This document shows positions 12,021-23,900 of a stretch of DNA of 64,000 nucleotides, piece by piece (positions within the stretch are counted from its first letter, which is position 1; every line of letters begins with the position of its first letter). The position numbers were made by a program, and so were the translations under genes. A model generated the notes under the pieces. It was given only the letters and a program-made list of their open reading frames with translations. It searched no databases and was not told where the DNA came from. Source of the stretch: Ypsolopha sequella (Eukaryota > Arthropoda > Insecta > Lepidoptera > Ypsolophidae); the NCBI GenBank assembly GCA_934047225.1, contig OW203992.1, positions 7,429,501 to 7,493,500 of the forward strand, read 5' to 3'.

Positions 12021-14777
12021 TATACTTTAGTTAAGTGTCTCTTTAGTCTAATTTAGTTAGGTAAGAGCACTACAAAGTACTAGGCAAGCAGCAAGCGGTA
12101 GCAAGCAGTACGCAGACAGTGGCCACTTGTATTTGTAGCACACTCGAGCATCTTGTACCGATAAGAGGTCAAGACCTCGCCTGCGATGGCAGGATGTCTA
12201 TATCTACAGGGAATATCTGAGATGCGTCTGGCAACTAACTTGAGATTCAAATATCGAACTACTTGGTGTTTAATATGCACATTTTATGCTACTGCTCCGG
12301 TTGTAATGGTCTTTGGTCGTAAAGGTTGACTGTGTTACTGTGACACCAATGAGCTTTTACGGTTAACTGGAGATTTATGGTTTAGATATCTACGGTTTCA
12401 AATTAAAAGTTATGACGAATTCAACAAACAAGTTACAGAAGATGATATTTACCCTGCGGTGGCAGTTTGCTTGACTCACACACTGCGTCACAAAAACTGT
12501 ATGAGTCAGACAACCGCGCTCTCTACAATACATATTAAAATGATGTTTTTTTTCTCTTTGCCAATAGGTGTTACCTGTTAGCTGAATCATCAGAGGCTGG
12601 GGGCCATTGCCTCACCATGGAATGTCGATTCGGGAGTCGATCTCAATCAATGACCACACGAGGTTTGGATTAATCAAGTCGTGATTGTGGCAATTTTTTT
12701 AATCAAGATGAAAATTGTGTTCATTACGTAGAGTGTCACAAAACGTTATGTAAATCTTATATGTGTATTGTTGTAAATAACTAATTCTGTGATAATTAAG
12801 ATTATATTTTAAGTAAGAGAGATGTATGAATGATGCAATATGTGTGGGTGAGTCAGTTAGTTATTTCCTAGTAGGTATTTATTCACGGTCATACGAAATT
12901 AACATTGTGATATGGTTATTTTTTTCTAAATTAAAAAGACAAGAGGCTTGACTAATTTGACAGAGTATTAAATATCTAAGAATGTTTGGCACTTGATTTT
13001 TTACAACCTAAGTAATTTCTTAAGTAAACTTTGATGATTTAACAAAGGTGGTGCTTAAAATGTTAAGTTATCATTACCACAAAAACAATATAGTTACACA
13101 ATTTTAATCCATTTTATCTTTTCAAAGCTGTGTTTTGGTGTCGTATCTGTAATTTCTGTCAAAAGGAGTTATTTCAACTGTAACTTTGATATAATTAAAT
13201 GACTTAGCAAGAGAAAGCCTTTAGAAAGTAGGATGTAGGTTCACAGAATGAGTGGGTGTTAACTTGATGGTGGGTAGTCACACAAGACTGTTGCGGTCGT
13301 GATGAGTAACGGGATTCTTTTGGTAACCCGAACTTTTTACGCGAACTTATGTTGCGCTGGTAGCACAGTCATGTTTATACCTACTGGTTTGGTATAAAAT
13401 ATACACATCTTGTGATGTAAAACACAGTTAAGTTAACTCGGCACATCGCGCGATCACGTCATTTACGAAGCTCTCCTAAATTTACTTTCTAGCAGGGTGC
13501 CTAGTTAACTTGACCGTGTAGTATGATACTAGTATGTCCATTGTATTGATTGTAGTTGAAAGTCAACAAAGGAATAAGGCTATCTGTTGTATTTAATAAA
13601 TGTAACATTCAATGTTATTGTTAGTGTGTTCGGTGAGTGGTCGATAGATTTATTGGGCCAAGAATCACTTCCAGGCATTGTAAGAGTTTTGCAGTGGAAC
13701 TAAAAATCTACGTACACATAATTAATTATGTTACATTCATAACTTTGATAATCTAGATGAGAATGGTAAAAGAAATATTTACAACTTTATAGTTCCTATG
13801 TTTTTAGAAAATAATACGTCTGATATTAATGTTTTTTAAATCAACAAAAATGCAACCAAAAACATGCGTCCAATCCCTAAACTCAACCTGCTAAAATATC
13901 TCAATTAGATCTGATTGACCAACGATATTTTTAGTGATTCTTTAAAAAAAAAATGCTACAGGATTCTGATAAATAGGTAATCCTGGTTTCTTACAAAATA
14001 TTAAGTTAAAAAAGTGTACATATTCCATTCAAGGTCTATTTATGAACTGTCCGCAAACAGCTACAAAACGCGTCCTGGTTTCCTTGCGTTAGGAATCTAG
14101 GATTTACATAGGTATTTCTTTGATACTTTTACATATACTTAAGTAATAAAGTTGACCACAATAATCAGCAAAATGTGAAGGCCTGTTATTGGCTATGTTC
14201 TTAGTAATTTCATTGGATCTTGTAATTTAATAATTTTTCCTTATAAACACAGATTTCAGTAAACGTAATCTCTTTATTTACATATCGACGGTGCGCCTAA
14301 TTCCACAACTGAAAAGTATAGGTAAAGCCATTGATAGCCTTTAGAAAATAACTTTGTGTTTCTTTCACATACAATTGAACTTTTTTATTATTTTTCATTT
14401 TAAGATGGCTCTACTTGAAATGAAAAAATGGTCGTTGGTAAATATACTAATTGATTAATTCATAAATGTATTCCTAGTTTAGTTACTAGCGCTATGTACT
14501 TCTGTAGACTTATCAAACGTATTACGTAATTATGTAAATATTTCCAATATAAACTAACCACATAAGTAAGTTAACCATATTTGTATGGAATACTTGAGCT
14601 AAGCTATGACTGTACAAAACCTATGTTAGTGTAAATAATAAAATTAGTGTAGGAACCACTACACCTAGACATCACAGAGAGGTATTATAAGAAATTTTGT
14701 ATATCTTTGTAGCTTTTTATTATCTTTAAAAGCTAGTCAATAAAACATGAAAAATATATAAACTGTTTTATATGTAT
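12021..14777. other. No gene or clear element seen
   Basis: About 2.7 kb of AT-rich sequence. The longest frames (66 codons) show no domain signature or codon bias. I found no convincing inverted repeats or matches to other parts of the window. It may be old unique intergenic DNA. Confidence 0.45.
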
Positions 14778-14913
14778 ACTCCCAAGGTAATTACAACATC
14801 AAAAGTGGTTTTATGGGGATTTATAACCCACATTGATTTACGGATGTTATAATATTGAGTATTCTGCGCTGTAATTAGCCAAAATTTATTATAACACCGC
14901 TAGAGAACCAATC
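14778..14913. repeat. Dispersed repeat (ATGTTATAATATT family), copy 2
   Basis: Second copy of the 2843-2990 repeat; shared blocks include CAACATCAAAAG, GATGTTATAATATT and ATTCTGCGCTG. Non-coding, class unknown. Confidence 0.55.
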
Positions 14914-14966
14914 ATAAGAATTTATAATATATATTTATTTAAAATAAACGTAACTGGTCTGATAAA

Positions 14967-15384
14967 GGGTCGGTTGCGCCAAACATGCTCTCGCGTTTGG
15001 ACAATTTAGCAATTTACAATCAAAATATTTTTAACAAATAAAATTTGTGAGAGATTGAAATTATGTCCTTTCGTTATTGTAAAAGAATAGAAAAAACAGT
15101 CTTCCCAGTACAGAAAAATAACCAAAAAAAAATTAAATGTTTGTGTATTTCTTTTTAAACAATGAAAGGAAAAAAATATCAAAATATTATATGAATAAGG
15201 TACTTTGATCTCTTTAGTTAGGCCAAAAAAAATTTTTTTTTCTACTTGCAACGCCAAAATATGCTTTTCCAATTTTTTTCTCGATAATTGTGATACTTGT
15301 GTCAAATCTTAAAATTATAATGTAGTTCAACTTCTGAACCATTTTTTTTAAATATTTTTATTTTATATGCTAAATTGTCCAATA
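14967..15384. mobile_element. MITE with GGACAATTTAGC inverted arms, uninterrupted copy
   Basis: The left part reads GGGTCGGTTGCGCCAAACAT then GGACAATTTAGC; the right part ends GCTAAATTGTCC. The inner segment includes GATACTTGTGTCAAATCTTA followed by ATAATGTAGTTCAAC. The same blocks occur at 51188-53207, where that point is split by a Harbinger element, so this copy acts as the empty-site reference. Two in-frame accidental ORFs on the minus strand have no domain. Confidence 0.6.
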
Positions 15385-16655
15385 GATCAGACTGTGCCTA
15401 TTTCGACTTCGGTTTCAGGCGTTTGTATTTCGCTCTCGGGTCGATAAGAGGATTCTTGTCACTAACGATATCCAACTACGCAGTGGAGCCTTGGACGAAT
15501 TCGTCCAAGAGTAGAGCAAAAAAAGAAAACAACAACATCCAAAATTAAATAACTTCTTTTATTTCAGAATCAAATTTGTTTCCTACATAAGTGTTAGAAT
15601 ACAGCCGCGGCACATTAACTGACCATCGACACTTAATGGTTCGCGCTGCTCGATCTTACTTGGTGCATCAGTGGAGGGCCGGTGACATGACATCTCGATA
15701 GAGGAAGCAACACTAAAAATGACCGCAGTGGAATCTTGTCACAACAAAAACTACCACAGAGAGGCGGGCACATTTTTCGTGGTGCTGACTCTACGTTTCG
15801 CATCACGTAACACATATTACGTGACAATGAGCGTTTTTCTCGTTGTTTTTTTTTTTTAGTTCTTAGGTTTCCTCCAGATGGCGCTGTCCATGTCACCATA
15901 GATAAAATGCGTTTCGTAGCAATCAATGTCAGTTTGTTTGGAATCGGTGCAACTTTGTCTTTGATTCTGTTGCTAAAGAATACGACAGTGCCATCTAGGA
16001 ATCTTATTTAACACTAAATTTGACATAAGGAAAAACGCTCATTATTGTGTTCAAATAACTTTACAATGAACTCCACTCACAAATTTGTGTCACGTGACCC
16101 GGAACGTGTATTAAACTACAGAAAACTACCGGTTTCGTTACAGACTTTGATGATATTATGTTAATAATATAGATTTATTTTAATTAACTATGCAATATGA
16201 TCACAAATACCAAAGACACGATCCTGAACCGATTCTCCGAAATGTCTATGCAATGTAACCTCCTTGGGTAAGCAATAGACAACAACTACCGTCACCATTA
16301 CTCTCGTCTAATGGGCTCTGAATAAGTAGAGGACGCAATCTTCCTAAGATAGTCCAATATTTTAAAATCACTTGTATAGTTCGATATTTATCATTTCGTG
16401 TGAGCTAAATACATGAAGGTGCTCCCTCTATTCGATTGAAAGCTCACAAACCCGCGTTACGCGCCCCAACTACTATCGAATGCCACAAACATCTAATTTT
16501 AATCAATAATCAACAATTATCGCCCACCTCTAACACTACTCGCTTCCTTTACAATATACGATCAAAGTGGAAAAATAATTTTTGATCCTCCATCATCGAA
16601 ATCAACATAGCCCATGCATATATCACATGGCAAAACAAAAATACAAGGCAAAACA
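15385..16655. other. No gene seen
   Basis: The 97-codon minus-strand frame at 15633-15926 has no recognisable domain and includes low-complexity lysine/glutamine runs. No repeat structure recognised. Confidence 0.4.
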
Positions 16656-16764
16656 CGTCGCAGCCGGGGATCGAACATGCAGTTAGTTGAAATGGAACTC
16701 CCTACTGTACGGATAAGGTATTCTACACCAGCCACTAGTGCAGGTTCGATTCCCGGCGCGACAG
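16656..16764. repeat. Head-to-head tRNA-like B-box fragments
   Basis: At the left, CGCAGCCGGGGATCGAAC is the reverse complement of a T-arm; at the right, GCAGGTTCGATTCCCGGCGC is a T-arm on the plus strand. The two are inverted with about 70 bp between them and probably derive from tRNA-related SINEs. No full cloverleaf is visible. Confidence 0.45.
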
Positions 16765-17730
16765 ATAGGTAATTGGAAAGACATTATCTACTCCCCATAT
16801 GCTTATAAGAACACTTCATAAAATAGCTTTTTCATTATACTACACAATTTACACATTTAATATTAGGTTTACATTTTTACATAGCAATAATAATTGTTTT
16901 GTAGTCTTCATTATATACTCTATATACTCCCAATTGTTAAATATTGTCACATAATAAGCATGTTTTTATTTATACCGACACCGAATGGTCGTTGGTGCCA
17001 AATACTTTTTTCATAATGTTTTATTTTCGCCATTATCTTCACACCATATACCCACAAGAAAAACAAATCAGCAACACAGAGGCCTTAATTGTCTAACTTT
17101 AACATCTATAGCCTTCAAATGTGTCATGATTGGGTGTATGATGTAATTTTCAGCCAATTACGATACCTTTGAAAGCGATAGCGATTGGTGTTGAAGTTAC
17201 ACATTGAGAGCTCTGGACTTTTTTGTTTTTGAACGCAATATTATTATTTATAAACCAAATCAAAAAGTGATCAAATACACAACTAAAACTAATTTTCGAA
17301 ATACTAAACTTACAAAACAAACAATGGAAACAGATTTATGGATAGCATTTTTTTTTTCTAACACAAAGTTGCTTCTTTAGGAATTCAAATAAAATCTATA
17401 AATGCCGACAAAATTGTCTTTTGTATGGAATGACACTAACACAAAGTTTTTACATATATCTCTAGAGCGAAACGTTAATTTCTAAAGCGCATAAATTATG
17501 TTAAGATTTTTGACGATCAGACTGCTCCACACAGACTCGAGTTAGTAATATATAATTTAGAATATTATGGCAAAACATTGGCGAAATGTTGCAAATAATC
17601 AACTCACAAAATGTCGACATAATGATTAAAGTAACGTGTACCACCCCCATCATTTATTTTTGCCCAAAAAAGACGCATTTTTAACAGCATGCAGTTGTCA
17701 CAATAAAAAGTGCGTCAATCGTTAATTAAA
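16765..17730. other. No gene seen
   Basis: AT-rich, no conserved frame or repeat recognised apart from scattered A/T runs. Confidence 0.4.
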
Positions 17731-18030
17731 CAAAAATTTCAAAAGTAAAGATAAGCCCTTACCGTACTATGACAGCACCAAAATGTTTCCACCTTTAAAT
17801 GGGTGACGCTCACACGTTTGGAATCAGTGCTCATCTGAACACAGTGATAGTTGGACGCCTTAAGTGCACTTAAAGTTAATCATTTTAACAACTTTAGTAG
17901 TCTGATCAGTTTGCTGACCGTAGGTAGACAGATTACGCGTGCGCGCGTGGGCATTATGTTAACGTACACATTCAAAAACAATGCAATAGAATTTAGAAGC
18001 CAGGGCTCATCTAAATTTTTGAAATATTTG
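17731..18030. mobile_element. hAT-type MITE, copy 2
   Basis: A 300-bp element with ends CAAAAATTTCAAAAG and TTTTTGAAATATTTG. It is flanked by a perfect 8-bp duplication, TAATTAAA, at 17723-17730 and 18031-18038. It shares the block CCTTTAAATGGGTGACGCTC with copy 1 at 1835-2135. Its centre, including a GCGTGCGCGCGTG run, is unlike copy 1. Confidence 0.8.
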
Positions 18031-18600
18031 TAATTAAAATAAACAATGACCGCAGTATGTTCTAGCATTCAAAACAATCACGCTGGTCTCGGAAATGAAT
18101 TACACAGAAATCACAAAACTCAGTATACCGTGCCAATTAACTCTACAAAAATATATCAAACAACAAACATTACAATAAACTTTAGTAAGATGCTATTTCC
18201 CCCACTTTGCCATTCCAGTGTACTTAGAACATTTGCAGTAGATACACATAGTCGGTCGAGTCGGAACTAGGTTGGTATTTACATAATGATGAACGTATAA
18301 AATATTACAAGACATAATCATCTTAATGATACATTTATTTATTACACTATGGCATTGCAACTTTGTGACTCGATTGCGACTGCTCTCCTCAACGCAGGAT
18401 TTCAAAGAATACTTTTTAATGCAAATTTTAAAAACCATCTGTAAAGCATTCAGTTAATTTCTTCATGCATCAATGATCAACTTTATTAAGGTCAGAGTTC
18501 AAGGACCTTGGTAATTTACAACAATAACTGCAACATCAAAATCAGAACGGCAAAATCAATCATCAATCATGGGTTAGCAAAAATGGCCAAAAGAGGGCAG

Positions 18601-18742
18601 TCACAAGAAAACAAAAAAGCGAAAACACGAAATGTAGATGGCGCTAGGTCCGGGACTCAGTGGAAGCTCGGCGCTGGCCCGGACCGGGACCGGGACGAGA
18701 TCGGACCGAGGCCGGGGCGAGATCGGACCGGGCCGGGAAGTA
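18601..18742 (-). CDS. Candidate alternative last exon of the kinase gene
   Basis: A GC-rich patch in AT-rich DNA. On the minus strand a TCTTGCAG acceptor precedes T-ACT-TCC-CGG; joined to the phase-2 end of the 20923-21002 exon it completes a serine codon. It continues with a proline/arginine/serine-rich tail (TSRPGPISPRPRSDLVPVPV onward) to a TGA at 18601-18603. Phase agreement and base composition favour a real exon. Against it, the last 15 residues look non-coding, a stronger acceptor 30 bp upstream would give a stop after four codons, and the exon before it can end on its own TAG. The antisense ORFs here are rejected. Confidence 0.3.
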
Positions 18743-19765
18743 CTGCAAGAGTCACCGTGGTTTATGACAGATCCCTGCAACAAAACAATGCTGGTTACTC
18801 TTTTTATTATGCTACTTTTCAAACCACCACCCATTTCATAGCTAGTTCCAAAAAAAGAAAAAAAAACCACCACCGGTCATAGATTGTATGTAAATCCCAT
18901 TTAAGAGGCGTCATCACGCGCAAACCTCCATACAAACGCTGTTACAAAATTGTGGAGTGTCTATGGAATGTTATTATAACATTTTAGGCTGAGTCCATTA
19001 ACATTATCTAGATCTATGTTTAAGTCGAACTAAAAATGGTGAATTTTGAGTAATATCTTAACAACAATCCCCTAAAATGCGTAAATTTAACGGTTTTTTA
19101 CCAAAGTGTAGCCGAATGTGCTTTTATTATTTTGGATAAAATCAAAAAATGAATAAGAGTCAAACATCTAAATTGTTATCTAGATTAATAATAACCAAAA
19201 ATAATGTTTGAAAACGTCCATAGTCTCGTCAAAATCATGTTTCTCCTGAAAAAAGTGTTCAATTTTGCACCAGCGACGCAATCGGCACGATTATATTGTC
19301 TTCGCAAGTTTCAGGGAGCGTGCACCTTAAAGCGAAATGAAACAGCATGACATTTGGCCACGCCCACAACTGATTTGGTCTCGATATGATGTCTGTTCTT
19401 AAGAGCTCTGTGCTCGGTGGCATAAATTCAATCCCGCAAGTAGACGCTATGCTTGATATTTCATCCCACATTCACGTTCGTAAAGAGCGATCGAGGGAGG
19501 CGCAATAATGTGTTAAAAGATTCATCTCTTGGACCAACTTGAGACTGGCTTTGGTTGTTCCCACAATTTTAGGGGAAATATCCATTAAATCGAAATGAAA
19601 CAATAATATTTGGGATTGGCATAAAATGTGGCTAAAATCATGTTATTTGTTTTAACGCTTCTACGTCATTTCACTGCACATACATTCATAAAAATAGGTT
19701 AAAAATCCAGTACTTTTGTACCCTTGTAACTGTTGTATACATTTGATTTTGTTAAATGTTTTATG
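18743..19765. other. No gene seen
   Basis: Apart from the candidate exon just below 18742, no splice-bounded coding segment or repeat family is visible. The minus-strand frame at 19259-19471 has no domain. Confidence 0.4.
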
Positions 19766-19965
19766 TTCTTCTTCTTCTTCTTCTTCAGGTGCCATATCCT
19801 AACGGATGTCGGCGATCATTTTGCCAAATAAATGTCTATTGTGTGCCAGTCTCTTGAGTGTGGCGGGGTCCTTTGTTCCGGTCCTTGTCTTTATGTTTTC
19901 ATACCAGGATGTCTTTGGTCTTCCAAGGATTTTAGGTTCAAGTAATGTATATTGTACGGGATAGG
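19766..19965 (-). pseudogene. LINE reverse-transcriptase C-terminal remnant with (GAA)n tail
   Basis: The minus strand encodes ILGRPKTSWYENIKTRTG, then TLKRLAHNRHLF and KMIADIR before a stop. This matches the conserved tail of many insect LINE ORFs (GRPK-RW-D-I...L..LA..R..W...I). A GAA microsatellite (19766-19787 on the plus strand as CTT) follows the stop as a 3' tail. Upstream reverse-transcriptase sequence is missing, as in a 5'-truncated insertion. Confidence 0.65.
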
Positions 19966-20169
19966 CTACACAAATAAAAAATTTAGGCAAATAGCAATAA
20001 ATAAGGATATTGTCGGCGACCTCCGCTTGTATGGGAGTTCGAGCGAATACGGTGCTCTTATGTGTAAATTTTAGCTAATGACCTATTTGACACTTCACAG
20101 AAAAGTTACTCAATTTGTAACTAAAGCACCGATCTTTTTTCTTCAAAAAGAAAACACAGACACACAACT

Positions 20170-20400
20170 TAGAATAGAATAGAATTTATTTCGCAAGAAG
20201 GGAGTACAGTACAAGTAAAAAGAATTTAAGCTTAAAATCTAAGATACACATAAAGTACTAATAACAAATGTACGCTGTTATCCTAGATATGATTTTACGC
20301 CTGTAGAAAGGAATAACAGCCCCGTTTCCTTGGAGGACAGAACGGGGTAAAAAACATAATGTACTTAGTTAATCGGCTTAACAACATTAACTAGGTATAG
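20170..20400 (-). repeat. Retroelement 3' tail remnant
   Basis: The plus strand begins AGAATAGAATAGAATTTATT, read on the minus strand as a short-repeat LINE tail with AAATAAATTC. The adjoining block AGCCCCGTTTCCTTGGAGG and ACGGGGTAA looks like a 3' untranslated region. No coding part remains. Confidence 0.4.
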
Positions 20401-20463
20401 GTAAAAGAGAGAGAAAAAGCTATGTAAATAAAGGTATAATTTAAGATGTTAAGTATGGATATA

Positions 20464-20722
20464 TACAAGGTGACTTTTTGAACATCATCCAAATTCTTAC
20501 TGGAGGCTTGGTAAGTGATCAGCATCATGAATCGATATTTTTTTTGTAAAATTCGTATAATGAAATTTCGACTTCCCATAGTAATTTACTCCCAGTTCTG
20601 AGTTAATCACTATGGGGAGTCGGAATTTCATTTTAAGTTTTTTACAAAAATCGTAATTGTTTCATGATGCTGATGTATAGTATAAGTATGAATTTGGACG
20701 ATGTTGACAAATTCACCTTGTA
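20464..20722. mobile_element. Foldback MITE, TACAAGGTGAC family, copy 2
   Basis: Long hairpin with ends TACAAGGTGACTTTTTG and CACCTTGTA and the centre AATCACTATGGGGAGTCG. It lies in the first kilobase beyond the last confirmed kinase exon. A TATATGTATATATGTGTATG simple repeat follows it. Confidence 0.7.
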
Positions 20723-20918
20723 TATATGTATATATGTGTATGTGTTATGTGTATGTGTATGTAGGAGAGAGATAGAAGGTGGGTGTATGTGTGGCACGTA
20801 TTCGAGATTGTAACTTGAGGAAGAAGTGAAAAACCTTCACCGAAAATACTCCAACATGCATCAGTTCAAAGTGCAACTAGAATAGTGTGCGGATGATAAT
20901 GATGTTTGATGACCGTAC

Positions 20919-23900
20919 CTACCTCATCCAGGCGTGGGTGTTGGCGGGCGGGGCAGGGTGCGCGGGGGCCGGCGCCGACTGGGACGCCACCCTCTGTACC
21001 ACCTGTATACACACAAGCATTATTTTAGACAATTTTATTAAAATTAGAACCTTCAAATGTTACTAAACATAGGGTTAGAAAATTTGGCGAAGTCAAATTA
21101 TAGACACACGTGGCGCAATCTAGTGAGGAAAAACAATTATACTAATGTGTTAAATTCAATGAACAAATTTAAAAAAATCGTGCCAAAACGGCGAACCGTC
21201 GCGTAATCCTGTTTGCCACAGAAGAAACTGTACGATTACAGTGAAACTGTACAGGCGAAATATGACTATTATATATGTCGCAGGTAAATTGTAATTTCAC
21301 GGTAGTGTATTGTTAGGTTTTTTATAAACTAACCTAACCCAGTGAAATTATAATTTCACGGCTTTGAAAATTTACCTGCGACATATCTTTTACTATGGAG
21401 CTTACTGTACTTTTATTTACTATTGGTGAAAAAAGTATGCTGTTCCATAGAAAAGTTACATAGCTACCAGACCAAAATGTATGAAACAACCATTTTACTT
21501 TTTTCTCGATTTTTTTTCACGAAATATTATTCGTATGGACGATTACTATCGCCCGTTTCCGGCTTCCACAACTTCATCTGAACACCCTGTAGATACTGTA
21601 CGGTACACCGCACAATTTCGCTGAATCATCAATCAGCGCAGAAATATCATATCGTCACGACATGAATCCCCGAGGATCAGCGCAGATTTACCTATTTCCA
21701 CTTTAGTTCACGTTTGAACCTACATCAGGGCGAAGACTCTGTCACCTTTCATTTTACCTATGAGTCTGTCAATAATCTATCAATATACTTCCATTGTGGA
21801 CATCTTGATTTATCACTTAGCAATCCTAAGGAAAGCACCCTCCAGCACAGTAGAGAAAAGTAACAGTATTTCATCTGGGCAGTGTCGTTGAAATAAAGCT
21901 CGGAAGAGGCTGCCCACATAAATGCGCGGGAATCGGGTGGCGTGTCACACTCTCCGTGTCCGTACTTAGCTGCTTAGCTGCGGCACACCCCTACTACCGA
22001 GGTGTGCCGAGATTTGGAAGCGCATGTTTCGTACGTTTTTTATGAAGACGTAATACTGTTACTTTTCTCTACTATGCCTACAGGTACCGACAGACAAGAT
22101 GTAAAAGCTAGTATAGCTGACCTGCTGCACGAAGGCGCGCGTGACGTGCGGCGCACTTCGCTCCGCTTGCTCGAAGGCGCGTCGTAGCTCCTCTATAGCG
22201 GGCTGGCTGCCCGGGCCGTGCTTGCGAGTCAGCTGCGGACATGGACAATATCTATGTAAGGGATCTATATTCACCTCTGTGGCAGACCTAGAGTGTTAAC
22301 AGACAGCTACCTTTAAATTTAATTTGAACCACTTTTCCCTATAAACATACGCAAACGATTAGTTTAGGAAATATTCGAGTTTCAAACAAAAATGCGTAAA
22401 CCCTAACGCAACGATATACGGGCGTTTTTGAGGCAGCGTCGTCCGTGAAACAGCTGTTCACGCGCAGCGTTCTAAAATAGATCTTCCTCCTGCGAGTTAA
22501 AGTTTTTAAGTTACGATTTATATAAAAACGGCATCATTTAGGTGTTATGATCGGGAAAGCCGACCAGCCCCTCTATTCTGTATCTTTAGTTGCCAACTGG
22601 ACTAGGTACCTATCATCAAAAACATAGCTAAAAATGGAAATTTTAAAATTGCTATTAGTGGGTATTGAACTATTTACGAACTGTGTCGTCACTTCAAGTG
22701 CGAACATATCCTTAGACAATCGGAATTCGATAGTATACCTATGTTTTTGGTGATAGGCACCCGGTTCAAATGGCAACTAAAGATACATAATAGGCCCTCA
22801 GTTTCAGCAGATTTAGACTGCCTTCATCTGTTGAAACTGGTCGGCTTTCCCGATCATAACACGTATTGAGGTGAGCCGTTTTTATATAAATCATGAATTA
22901 TCCTCAAGTTTCATTTAATTCTATAATTTTTAAGTTACAGTTGAATATGTTCTTCTCTGATGTTTTGCGCGGGTATTTTTCTTCAGAGTTGTTCAGTATG
23001 ATCATTAGATTATGTTGTTTAATTTAAAGGTCGCAGTCTTTTTACATCCTGTATATAACGTTATAGAAAATAGCATAACGTAGTAATAACGATGTTTCTA
23101 ATGCTATTTTAAGATGTGTGGTGCAGTAATTCGAACATTGCGGCCACTAATCGGGAAGTAGCGTGTTCAAATCCGTAGCAGTCTGCGTCTTAAGAAAGCA
23201 GGTTAAGCTGTGTGTTTATATTTGTGCCCGAAGCATTTACAGATGCAAATTAGGTATTTAAGAAAAACTCTTAAGAATGAAGAAGCAATATAGGCTTGAG
23301 TCAGGGTCCTAGCAGATGGAGTCTACCCCTTTTGGGAGACTAGCCTTAGTAGGGTGGTATTATAGTGGAACAGAATGTACAACATTCAGTAGTGGGTAAA
23401 TGAGCTGCTGCAAGTACGGGTGTCTCTGCACTTTGGACTCCTCGTTGTTGGTTCCTGTTAAGGTAACTTTATCAGAAGGCAGTAGGGTGTATTATAGTGG
23501 AACAAAGTGTACCTCATTGAGTAGCGGGTAGATAAGCTGCTGCAAGTAAGGGTGTCTCCGCACTTTGGACTCCTCGTTGTTAGTCGTTCCTCTGTGGTCC
23601 AGCGGTGAAGCCTGGAATTTTAAACAAAATTATCATGTAAATCAGTTTTTGAGGAGCTCTGAACCGGGATTCTTTCTGCGTTTCTATACTGCAATGATAT
23701 AATTTTAATGTATATCTCCTTGCGATGGATAAATTGCCAAGTGGTTCAAATATAGAAATTTATTTTATAGTTTTTCTGCACTACAGAAATCTCAAAATGA
23801 CTGAAGTTTTCCATGCACGGCAGTTGATTAGAGCGAGATAGACAGAAGGTTCGAACAAGGCTTATTCCAAGGAGTGCCGATATTATACAAGCTGAACAAT

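Noticed and set aside
18508..18882. 124-codon plus-strand frame with PDRDRDEIGPRPGRD-like repeats
   Set aside because: Likely shadow of the GC-rich tandem repeat read better on the minus strand as a candidate exon; no start context or domain.
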